From NCBI GenBank assembly GCA_026545225.1, contig CM048852.1, positions 14,778,146-14,842,145 of the forward strand: 64,000 bases of DNA, in the 5' to 3' direction. How positions within the stretch are numbered: position 1 is the first letter of the stretch; the number at the start of each line of letters is the position of its first letter. The position numbers and the translations under genes are program-made. The DNA comes from Cornus controversa (taxonomy: Eukaryota > Streptophyta > Magnoliopsida > Cornales > Cornaceae). The notes below the pieces were generated by a model that was not told where the DNA came from, searched no databases, and worked only from the letters and a program-made list of their open reading frames with translations. Below, one piece after another: positions 49,050 to 58,886 of this stretch.

Positions 49050-49399
49050 AAAGGAGTGTGGCTTTATCTAAATGGGTTAAGCGGGAGTGAAAATTTTAGA
49101 GCGGCAGGGGAAAATTTGGAGTGGAAAACTTATTCACGAGGGAATAGGTTCACGAGGGGCTAAGAATCCCGTTAAAGTTTAACAAATATGTCGTTAATAT
49201 ATGCAAACATTAACGGAGTTTTTAAGTCACCGTGAAAATTTTAATTTATGAGGATCTTGTTTGAACGTCGTGAAAACTTGACCATTTATAAACCAATGAC
49301 GAGGGGTCTCTTGAGAATCACGCAAAAAGTACTTTTTACGATGTAAAATACAAGAACCCCGTACATGTTATGTCGTAAAAACCCACTTTTCTTGTAGTG
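49050..49399. repeat. Right terminal and subterminal region of the CACTA element
   Basis: Motifs include TTCACGAGGG, TTCACGAGGGGC, CCCGTTAAAG, GTCGTTAATA, ATTAACGGAG, CACCGTGAAAA, CGTCGTGAAAA and ATGACGAGGGG, ending CTTTTCTTGTAGTG. They match the motif set of the left end. Confidence 0.8.
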
Positions 49400-49458
49400 A
49401 AGTGTGATTGAATTGCCTAGAGTAGGTTAAAACTCAGTGAGGGTGTTAGAGTGGTTAC

Positions 49459-49714
49459 GTCACCTTGGAGTAGGTAAATACTCAGTGACGGTGGTTTACT
49501 CACCTTGGAGTAGGTAAATACTTGGTGGAGATTCTAAAAAGGTTGCCCAATTGCCTTGGAGTAGGTAAATACTCGGTGATTATGGTTTGCTCACCTTGGA
49601 GTAGGTAGATACTCGGTGAGAATTCAAAGAAAGGGGGCCAAGTCATCTTGAAGTAGGTAAATACTCGGTGACAGTGGTCTATCCACCTTGGAGTAGGTAA
49701 ATACTTGGTGGTAG
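49459..49714 (+). repeat. Mid-LTR inverted-repeat array of F
   Basis: Six units share TTGGAGTAGGTAAATACTCGG. Flanking arms: CGTCAC/GTGACG, CACC/GGTG, ATTGCC/GGTGAT (two wobbles), CTCACC/GGTGAG, GTCATC/GGTGAC (one wobble), CCACC/GGTGG. Spacing is 38-52 bp. It occupies the place of E1's array, just upstream of the GGGTTGAGTCCGAGAGAGAG block. Confidence 0.82.
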
Positions 49715-50829
49715 AGTTGGAAAGGTGTGAAAAGTGTCTCGGTTTCATGATTCGGTTAAGAGTTATGTTAGGGTTTCGGGTTGAGTCCGAGAGAGAGACA
49801 AGCGTATGATTATTGCCTTCATTTGAATTATGAAGCATGATATATGTTTAATGCATCCCTATATATATATATGCATTATTGTGAGTGAACATGATGTATG
49901 TTGAATTATACGTGAAATGTTGTGACATGCATCCATGTAGGTCGTGTCGGGTCAGCACTTAGGTTGGTTGGGGTATCTCTACTGAGCCGCAGTGGTGCTC
50001 ACCCCTTTATTCTAAACTCTTTTACAGATAAGGTGCAACGATGGATGGGATTTGAATGTCCAAGAAGAGTTCTAGTTTTATTTTGCTATATTTTGGACAC
50101 TTGTATATTTGGCTATCCATACCGCCATGTGGCATGTGGATTATGTTGGGTTATAGTTACATTCACGTTATATGTAATTTGTATGTTCATTTGGACCATG
50201 TATGTATAATAAATGATGTTGGTGTATGGATATGTGGTTTGAATGAATGGTATGTACCTTTTGAGAAAAGTGTGTGTTGGAGATGTATGGCACCATAAGA
50301 CCATTTTTCTCTTTAGTTATGATTTCTTGTATGGTTAATCATGAACAAATGGAGTATGGAAAGTAGGTATGCATGATTTGTTGAAGATGGTAAGAAAAAT
50401 AGATGGAATTACATTTTAAATGCGAAATGCATGTTATGTGAATATACTTGATGGCCATTAAGGCATTAGAGTAGTCATTGGGGGGATACGTGCCCAAAAG
50501 TGTCCAGTTTGAATTCAATGAGTGAATATAATATGCTTATATAGAAGGATAATTATGTTAGCTTCGATTTTCTAGGTCATGGTCCTTGTTTGGATTGAAA
50601 TTGAGGAAGATATGCATGTTTTAGTGCAAGTGTGGGTAATCTGACCCATACCCACTAATTTGAGTATAACTTGAGTTTTGGTTGGTATTTTTAGATGATT
50701 CAAGTTGGGTTAAAAACTATACATGTTGAAGATAATCCATGCCAAATTTCACATCAAATGGACTTACGAATTGTGAGATATTAGTATTTGAAGTCAGGTT
50801 GAGGAATGTTGTTAAAAATTTAAGACAGG

Positions 50830-50980
50830 TGTAGTTTGAGGTGACTCAAAGTGAACTTTGAGGTGCCTGGAAATCTTTGAGGGGCCTCAAAGTGTTGAGG
50901 CACCTCAAAGAGCGTTTTGGATGGCATCGATCCTTCTGGAAGTTTGAGGCGACTCAAAATGGAGTTTGAGGCGCCTCAAG
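50830..50980 (+). repeat. 3' palindrome array of F
   Basis: Inverted repeats TTTGAGGTGACTCAAA, CTTTGAGGGGCCTCAAAG (8-bp perfect stem), TTGAGGCACCTCAA, TTTGAGGCGACTCAAA and TTTGAGGCGCCTCAA. They sit at the same place as E1's TTTCAG/CTGAAA array, with the C and G of each arm exchanged. Confidence 0.85.
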
Positions 50981-51284
50981 TCTTGTAAACCTTAGAAAGG
51001 TGGAATTTTATGATTTTTCATGATTTAGGAGTGGAAATGGAATGTCATGAATGCATGGACCGATGCGGGGCCCATTGGGATAGATAGTGATGATTATACG
51101 CATAGATAATTACTTACATGTGATTAGCTTTTGCGGTAATCGAGAAATATGAGGAGGTTCATTGGGGTTTAGTGAACGGGTTCACACTCAAGATTTGGGT
51201 CGGTCTGGGGGAATCCCGGTGGTTCGAATTTTGGGGCGTGACACAATCACGTGTTAGATTGGAAGTGAATTTATAGGTAGTTTG

Positions 51285-51720
51285 TTAGGACACTAGATTG
51301 GAGCACCTAAAGGTGACGGATTAAGATTGAAACCCGATTTGATTTGAAAGGAATGGATGGTTTCCCATTTACTATTAAAGTATTAGGTTTAAGTACCTAG
51401 AGACGATGAGTATTAGTTGATTGAAAAAGTACTAGGTTGGAATACCTAAGGACAAGAGTGATTGTTGGATTACATATGAAATAGAAGTGGTATAGTGAGT
51501 ACTAGAATTTCATAAAAGCTATAGGTTGAGAACTTAAGGACATAAGATGAAGTCCAATAATGTAATAGATTGGCATTATGTGATTGCAAAAAGCGTATCT
51601 AAGTGATAGGTGTTAATACCTTGGACAAAGAACAAGAAGTTGAACATGTGCTCATCTGAGGTTGAGGATTGAGACAACCACTCTTGATGTGGTACATTCT
51701 AGTATGTGTTAGCATACTAA
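51285..51720 (+). repeat. Leader inverted-repeat array of C, second part
   Basis: TAGGT-TTAAGT-ACCTA (near 51385), TAGGT-TGGAAT-ACCTA (near 51432), TAGGTT-GAG-AACTTA (near 51523, one wobble), AGGT-GTTAAT-ACCT (near 51608) and TAGTATG-TGTTAG-CATACTA (51699-51718, 7-bp perfect). The last corresponds to TCTAGT-GTCT-ACTAGA in E1. Confidence 0.75.
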
Positions 51721-52669
51721 GGGCAAATCTCAGCCGTATTTTGACGCTTGCTCAGGTAGAGGATGTACCAAAATTGTGTGTGGTTAGGGGTATCTTCTTA
51801 GCATTAGCCCGAGGGCTAGGGTATTGGATTGTTTAGATGCATCATACATCATATCTACATTTTATGTGTTTTATTCGACTAAACATGTTTTATGCTATGT
51901 GTTATGTGAAATACATTAATTATGTGATTGACACATCGCATTTTGTGTTCCATTATGCATCGCAAGGTTAGTAATGACACATTGTAACCACTTAGAAATT
52001 CCAGTTCTGAGAATTTGTAACCTAGGTAGAGGTTTGAACTCGAACGGATTGTGATGTCAAAATAGACATGTAGTGAAAGACTTTGAGATTGTGAGTCTAG
52101 GATTGTGGGAAAATATATGATTTACCTTAATGACTTCCAAATCGAGAGTTTGGCAGTGGTTTAAAGTGACGCTGCAATAATTGCACGACCATTGAGGACT
52201 AGAGATCAATTAATCTAAGGTATGGATGGTATTGTGATACCAGGATTCTAGGCGAGGTATGTTTTAGAAGTACTATTGAGATAGTCGAATAAGGACTCGG
52301 GATTGATCAAACTCCTTTGAGTCAATGGGCATGAGGTGACATTATATGTCTGAAAATAAGACATTTGGATTATATGAAATAGGTTGACCAGTTAAACCAT
52401 AAGAGTGAGTATGATGTTTAAAGTGAGTGAAGACTAGGATATGAAGTATCTGAAATGAGAAAATCTTCCTTCCATTAGAGGGAAAAAATAGACGTAATGA
52501 ACGCAGTCCATAAATTTTACACTGGGTTAGTTGTATGTGATTGTAGGTGAAAATGGGTGACCTCAAACTCTTGCTAGTAAGAGTTGCCTAGAGTGAAATG
52601 TTAGATGAAAGGATTTCTTTCTAACTGAGAATTAGTTCCTTAGAGTGGAGGAATATAATGAAATTATGA

Positions 52670-53110
52670 AGTTAATGGGACATGGGACCCCAAGTTTGGC
52701 GTTAGATTCCAACGGATTATAGCCTATGAAATTAGGCAAGACTACACAAATCATTTTGATAAGTGCACCCCTTATGTGCCTCATTCTAGTTAATGCGCCT
52801 GCTATGTTGAGTGTGCAGGATGGAAGCGGGTTGTAGCGATACCTGGGATTTTGGACTATGCCCGGGATGGCATGCCAACTCGACAATCATGATTGATAAT
52901 GGTGAGACGAGATGGCCACGTCAAGGGGATGTAAAACCCTAAATATGGCCTTAAATGCCAATGGATTATATTCTGTAAAGACGAACAGAACCCTATGATT
53001 TATGTTGAGAAGTGCACTCCTTATGTGCCTTATTCTAGGTAGTGCACTGGTGATGATCACTGGGTTGATGTAGTGGTGTCATAGTGAGGTGAGGAACTTT
53101 GAACTATACC
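52670..53110 (+). repeat. Partial 250-bp duplication in C's interior
   Basis: AAGTGCACCCCTTATGTGCC (52761) recurs as AAGTGCACTCCTTATGTGCC (about 53011), with similar flanks (ATTCTAG after, a TATGA phrase before). E1 has a single related stretch near 6120-6190 (CACTGTCATGTGCCTTGC). Confidence 0.65.
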
Positions 53111-53849
53111 CGAACATAGGGGCTAGTTAAAATCATACTGGACAATGATGGAAATATTGAGTATTGATGATCCCAATTATAAGGAAGTATCACTGTAAGT
53201 GATTGACGTGATTATTCGAGGATATTACCTTAGACTAAGGATAGAGGTTGATTGGATAAGTCTTGAGATAGATGAGTCATAATAGACTCCGGTGTAAGCC
53301 TAGAACCTTGAGAAAGGTTTAATGTAGCGTTTCCCATATGAAAAAAAAGAAGCTAAGAATTGATTGTAGTTCTAGGTTGAATGGAATAGAGGTTGAGAGG
53401 ACAAGTATGGCACATTGCCAGATTTGGGCTAACGAAAGAAAATGGCCTGGCCAGACATTTTTCTTTGATTAGTGCTTCTCTTACAATGTGCTAGGTCTAG
53501 ATGGATGTGGGATAGACTCGTTAGGTACTGACGAGTGATAGAGTGAGATTTTGATGGTTTTAAGTATGAAAGGATTTCTACTCATAAATGGAAATATGAC
53601 TAAAAAAGGACTATATCAAGAATTACTAGAATATATGGTTTTAGATAAGTGGAAAAATGTTTATCAAAGGATTTAAAATGATAAGAGTAGGTTAAACTCA
53701 GACCACTCTTAGGTTGTATTGTAGTACTTGTCGGAGTACTTAAGGAGACAGTTTAGAGTTCTCAGAAAGTGACAGATTTCAAAATGGTTGTCGAGAGAGA
53801 ATGTCATTAAGGCACACTTTTGCCTATTGTCATATCTATTGCATTAATT

Positions 53850-54640
53850 GTTGTCAATATGGATACAGTTTTGTATATGGACACATCCATTGGAGTGACG
53901 GGTGTCTCGAAGACACAATTTTGTTTATTGACACACCAGTGAGGATGATGTTATCATTGGAACACAATTTTGTCTACTGATACATTAGATGAGGGATTGA
54001 TGTCATTTTTGGACATAGTTTTGTCCATTGATCCATCCATTGTTATTGTTGGCATCGCTGAAGACACAGTTTTGTCTGTGACACAACCCTTGGATTTGGT
54101 GATTGTCAGTTGGGGACAGTTTTCTCCATTGACACGCCTGATGGGGTGCTGCCATCTGGACATAGTTTTGTCTATTGGGATACTTATTGGAGGATTAGTG
54201 TCATATCTGGACACTATTTTATTTGTTAACCCATCCATTGTTACTTGTTGCTGTCGCTGAAGACACAGTTTTATTTGTGACGCAATCCTTAGATTTGGTG
54301 ATTGTCAATTGGGGACAGTTTTCTCCATTAACACGCCTAATGGAGTGTTGCCATCTGGACACAGTTTTGTCTATTGGCACACTTATTGGAAGATTGGTGT
54401 CATCTCTGGACACTGTTTTATCCATTGACCCATCCATTGTTACTAATTGTCATTGCTGAGGACACAGTTTTGTCTGTGACACAACCCTTGGACTTGGTAG
54501 GTTGTCATTTGGTAACAGTTTTTTCCATTGGCACACTTGAGAGAGTATTTGTCGTCATGTGGACACACTTTTGTCTATTGACGCATTCATTGAGGTAGGA
54601 TTATTTATCTCTGGACACAATTTTATCTATTGAGATATCA
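53850..54640 (+). repeat. 50-bp tandem array with a 200-bp higher-order period
   Basis: About 16 units centre on GGACACAGTTTTGTC(T/C)ATTG, at roughly 53860, 53911, 53959, 54011, 54062, 54113, 54158, 54209, 54260, 54313, 54357, 54408, 54460, 54511, 54560 and 54612. Units four apart are the most alike (54062/54260/54460 and 54113/54313/54511), so a 4-unit block of about 200 bp was copied. Several units form hairpins: GGACA..TGTCC and AGACA..TGTCT. Open frames of 70-96 codons here arise from the repeat. Confidence 0.85.
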
Positions 54641-55226
54641 TTTTGGGTAATATGACCCTAAGAGATCAAAGCTTTGATTATTGTATGGGATTTGACTCAG
54701 TTTTGGAGCATGATTAGTCTTAGCGTTATGACAGAGTAATGATGGAAATACTGTTAGTTTGGTATTGGTTTAGTTGTTAACCAAGGAAAATGATATGACA
54801 AGTAAGCAGTAAAACTTCTGCTATACCGTACCTCGTGGTACAAACGAAATTGGAGGGATCCTGTGAGATGAGAGTTTCGTGCTTCTTGAGATGCCACCTT
54901 AGAGAAATACTCTTTACCCTTTTAGTGGGGAAGAGAAACGTGGTTGAGCTAGATAAGGGTTGTGTTATGAACCCTTAGGGAGTATTAGCGGTAGACCATG
55001 TATGATGAATATAAATTTAAACTTGTACACATAATACAGTCTAATGAAAAGATTTTGAGGGTTATATCTCAAGGTAAACGAGTTGGTGGATAAGAGTAGG
55101 CACCCATACTTTTACTGTTTTGGAATTGGGTTGATTATAGTTTTGATCCTTCCTGGACTTCGCTTAGGAAGCGATAAGTGACATGAGGACTCATAGTAGG
55201 ATGTTACACCACAGTTTTGGTGATAC

Positions 55227-55231
55227 CATGC

Positions 55232-55262
<31 letters not shown>

Positions 55263-55264
55263 TA
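55227..55264. repeat. (AT)n(AC)n microsatellite in C's interior
   Basis: A simple run of TA/AT dinucleotides followed by ACACACACACAC just upstream of the C polypurine region. Confidence 0.85.
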
Positions 55265-55480
55265 TGAGTGATAGTAGCTGAGATGTCCTATGGGCTTAGA
55301 GTGAAGTCGTGTAAGAGGATAACTAAGAACCTCATTAGTTAACGAATAAAGGCTGAGTCTTGAAGACCAGCAAATTGATAGCTTTTAATGGGAGTAAAAG
55401 GTAGTTAAGAGAAGTCAATAAAGGTTTTGTGACAAGCTTGGAGTCTTGAAGTATGTTCTTAATTTCGAGGACGAAATTCC

Positions 55481-55496
55481 TTGAAGGAGGGGAGGT
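55481..55496 (+). other. Polypurine tract of C
   Basis: TTGAAGGAGGGGAGGT follows TTTCGAGGACGAAATTCC and abuts the right LTR start at 55497. It matches E1's tract almost base for base. Confidence 0.88.
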
Positions 55497-56269
55497 TGTA
55501 AGGACTGGATTATTTTTGACCGGTTCCGGATTATTTTTGGACCGGATTTTCTTTTTTCCATATATATATGATCCCATATATATATGGGTGGAATGTGTAT
55601 ACATATATATATATATAATAGATATATTTATATTTAACTATAAATATATGGGGGCGCATCTATATAATAAATACATGTAATATGTATAGTATTGTATGTA
55701 TATAAATAAACATGTGGGTATATGTTTTATATGATGTTGTATATATATATATATAGTATATATAATATATGTGGTTGAGAGGGATTTGGGAACATGTGGT
55801 GTACAACAATAAGAAAAGAAAAAAAGCTAAGAGACATGTGTAACGGCCCAGAATTATTTTCACCAGTTCCGGGTGAATTTTGACCGGATTATTTTTTTTT
55901 TTTTCGAATAAATTAAATTCGAAAAGAATGTGGATATACATATATATATATATATATGGAATTATATATATATTGATGGGAGATGTAGTTATATATATAT
56001 ATAGGGATATATATATATATATATAGTTGTGGTGAGTGTATTTATATTAAATTATAAATACATGTAAAGGTATGTGTATGTAGTGTAATATGTATATATG
56101 GAATATATGTGTACATATATATGTGCTTTATTTAATTGCACATGGGCTGATTTGGATATACATATATATATATAAATATGTTTTATGTATTATGTATATG
56201 TGGCTGAGAGTGGGGGAAAGACTTGTGGACCAAAAGAAAAGATAAAGCAAAGGAAATAAGAAGAAAAAA

Positions 56270-56440
56270 AGAGTGATCAGCCAAAAAGGGAAAAGGAGAA
56301 AAAGAAAAGAAAAGAAGAAAGAAAAGAAAAAGGAGAAGAAAGAGGGAAGAGAGAGAAACTGAGAAGGTAGAGAGAGAAGGAGAAATCGGGAAAGAGAGAG
56401 AGAGCTACCGAGAGAAAAGTTGGGTTTCGGTTGCTCACGG
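56270..56440 (+). repeat. Purine-rich tract in solo LTR D
   Basis: A long run of A and G only slightly interrupted (AAAGGAGAAAAAGAAAAGAAA style, then GAGAGAGAGAG) precedes a G+C-rich stretch at 56430-56800. A similar tract stands at the same LTR position in C (35390-35525 and 59930-60015). It probably corresponds to a start-site or leader region; that is inference. Confidence 0.6.
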
Positions 56441-58477
56441 TGGGGCTTCGCCTGGGCGACGGTGAAGGCGGTGCTCCAGCAGCGGCTGGAGTGGCAACCG
56501 AAGGCGGTGGCAACGGCTTGAGATGGCTTCGCTTGGTCGGGTTTTTGGGTTGTTCTAGGTGGGTTTTGAAGGGTTATTCGGTGAAGGAAATGAAGGTCGG
56601 CGGTGGGCGGCGGCAGTGGCCCAGTGGTGATCTGTGAGTGGCTGGGCTCATGGGTCTTTGTCGGTAGGGAACCATGGCTGGTGGAGGCTCAGCCGATGGT
56701 GGGGTTTTCCTTCTCGGGTTACCCCTAGTTTCGGAGCACATATTGGGGCCGGAGGGACTGTTTGGCAGCAGGAGGGTGGCCCGGTTAGGGGCTGTTTGGT
56801 TCACCATTGATCATGGTTTGGTCGGGCTCCCAAGGCTGTAGTTCTTGGTTGAGTTTCTAGGTGAGGTGAGGCTATGTATGGTGGTTCACAAGTTGCTCGA
56901 TTTTGGGAAGGATGATGGTTGGATTCGACAGTTTGCTGGTTCAGTTTGGGCAACTTGTAGTGGTCACGATTTGTGGTGGCTTGGGGCCAAAATGGTGACC
57001 TTGAGGTATTGGGCCTTGGCAGCCATAGTGGGGGAGCTTGAATTAGTTGTCCATGGTGGAAGCAACCATGGTAGAGGTTGAAGATAGCCTTCACATGGTG
57101 GCCGGAAATGTTGAGTTCACAGATGTGAACTCGGGTAATGGTAAATGATAATGGTTGAAGATGGTTCCAAATTGGGTTGGTTCACTTTATTTGGATTGGA
57201 CCCATATAGTGAATGGACTTAGCGAGGCTCATGGACTTTAATTGGGCTTGGGCATTTGAGCTGCCTAATTAAATTCGGCCAAAAGATCTAGATTTGATTT
57301 TTTTCCATTTGACTTGAATTGGACCTAGACAATCGAGTGGGCTGCCTGGTTACATGGGTTTCGACACGGGACTGGATCGGGCTTGGAAACAGGATGTTTT
57401 ACAGGCGCGGATTCCTTGAAAGCGGGACTTAAGGCAAGTTGATTCTTGCCTCTATCTCCTACGTATATTTTACTTACGTTGGATAAGTTACATATGTCTT
57501 AATTTAATCATATGTGGTATGTGTATATCTATATATATGTACTTATATATATGTGTGCACATGTGGATATTGTGTATACGTGGGATGTGAGGATATATAT
57601 ATGTGTGTATGTATATATATGTGTGGGTTTGGAGAGCGATGACATGTTAAATTTAATCACTTATTTGCATCGTGATATGCATGTATGGTATTGATTGAAA
57701 TCATGTAAAAAGTATGCTAAATTACGTACATGTTTAGCTATGTGTCGTTTTATATGCATAGGTGGAATTTGTTCATAGGTGGAATGTATATGCGATTAAA
57801 CATGGGTGTGGTAGTAGAAATGCATGCTATGTATATGAATATGGCATTGGCGAGCATTTGAAAAGCATGATTGTGATGTGCTGAGTGTTTTATATGTTCT
57901 TAATACATATATGGTGACGGAATATATATGTGGTTATATATCGTGAATGAAGAGCATGCTAGTTACTTGTGGTAAATGCATGTCTTGAGGAAAAGCATGA
58001 TTATATTTATGCTAGAATAAGTACATATATGAATATATGCAGGATGTGACATATATGTGTTTATATGTGGGAATGTGGGTATGAGATGCATGCTAACTTT
58101 ATTTATATATCGAATGTGTGCATTGGTTAGAGCATGATAAAAATGTGCTAAGTTGAAATTATTTGCATATATGAGGTATTATGCGGGTTTTGAACATGTA
58201 TGTGCTATATGTGTTGGAATGTGATGAAAAGCATGCTAAATACTTCTTTTTAGTATTCATAAGCATGGGTGGATGCATGAAAATATATATGCATCCATAT
58301 TGCATATATGGGAGGGAAATGACACATACGTGGTTATATGTGGGTTTATGTAGAAAGAAATGCATGCTATGTACTTATATACTAGCTGGTGCATTGGGAT
58401 AGCATAAAATAAAATGCTTGATTATGTATGCATCCACATTGCATATATGGGGGGTTACGGAAAAATTAACCCAAAAA

Positions 58478-58886
58478 GAGGTACACGGGACTTCGGAGTG
58501 GTCCAACTGTGTCACGAGAAGTGGTATAATTATCTACTACGTATGGCCCTCGGAGTGGACCCGCCATACAAAGGCTCTGTGCCTAGAATCGGAGTGTGTC
58601 CAACATTAGTGAGTTTCGGAGTTGCCCCCTCACAATTTGGCAAACCAATATATTGCCATCGGAGTATGTCCAAGAAGTATGGCCCTCGGAGTGGACCCGC
58701 CATGCTCAGGCTTAATGCCTGGAATCGGAGTATGTCCAACGAATGTGAGCTTCGGAGTTGTCCCCTCACATAATGGCAATCCTATACATTGCCAGGGTAG
58801 AATGACATTTCAGAGTGGTCCAGGTCATAGGATGGTTATCGAAGTTGTCCTAGGTCACATGATCCTCAGAGCGGGCCAATCATGTG
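58478..58886 (+). repeat. Mid-LTR inverted-repeat array of D
   Basis: At least nine hairpins around CGGAGTGGACCC or CGGAGTTGCCCC cores: GTATGGC/GCCATAC (58541-58569), GTGAG/CTCAC (58610-58633), TGGCAA/TTGCCA (58638-58657), AGTATGGC/GCCATGCT (58677-58706, one wobble), CAGGC/GCCTG (58707-58721), ATGTGAG/CTCACAT (58743-58770), TGGCAAT/ATTGCCA (58774-58793), TAGGA/TCCTA (near 58829-58852) and ACATGAT/ATCATGT (58857-58885). The first three and the next group form two copies of a larger unit of about 135 bp. Confidence 0.85.

Larger units (their letters stand above)
41338..49399. mobile_element. Non-autonomous CACTA (En/Spm-type) DNA transposon, 8.06 kb
   Basis: The left end reads CATTACAAGAAAG and the right end in reverse complement CACTACAAGAAAAG, the common plant CACTA terminus. 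The 3-bp target repeat AAG lies at 41335-41337 and 49400-49402, and without the insert the flanks rejoin to the same sequence as E1 at 1230-1250 (GTTGTGAG..AACG..GAA..GTG.GATTGAATTGCC). Both ends hold subterminal motifs such as ACGAGG, CGTTAAT and GTCGTAAA over about 350 bp. No transposase (TNP1/TNP2-like) frame was recognised, so it would need one supplied in trans. The terminal and subterminal signals look intact except the left CA(T)TA. Confidence 0.92.
40144..51243 (+). mobile_element. F: solo LTR of the E1 group, carrying a CACTA element
   Basis: TGTAGAGACTGTGACC to GGGGCGTGACA, flanked by CAATC at 40139-40143 and 51244-51248. Without the CACTA insert it is about 3.04 kb, matching E1's LTR length, and it contains the same TATA box (40521 on), mid-LTR array, GTGGTGCTCACCCC block (49992-50005), GGATAC/GTGTCC hairpin (50484-50505) and a 3' palindrome array (50830-50980). 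No primer site, interior or second LTR is present. It ends at the position where E1's LTR has its inner terminus (4560/9151), not its outer one. Confidence 0.88.
39917..55496 (+). other. Non-coding interior of C (interrupted by solo LTR F)
   Basis: The element's own pieces are 39917-40143 and 51249-55496, about 4.48 kb net. There is no gag or pol homology in any frame. The 5' part parallels E1's interior with the same hairpin series and later shared phrases (TTGCTCAGG.A..GGATGT, GATGATTGG). The 3' part adds a 250-bp partial duplication (about 52670-53110) and the 50-bp array (53850-54640) that E1 lacks. The polypurine tract closes it. Confidence 0.8.

Noticed and set aside
53954-54598. Several open frames of 70-96 codons on both strands in C
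   Set aside because: They arise from the 50-bp tandem array, which has few stops in some phases. Peptides are simply the repeated DNA unit.
56440-57110. Host gene in the G+C-rich part of D
   Set aside because: Open frames here are short and exist on both strands; the stretch lies inside a solo LTR with defined ends.
58478-58886. CRISPR-like array
   Set aside because: Repeated cores with variable sequence between them superficially resemble a CRISPR array, but the setting is a plant LTR, the variable parts are pairing arms, and unit spacing is irregular.
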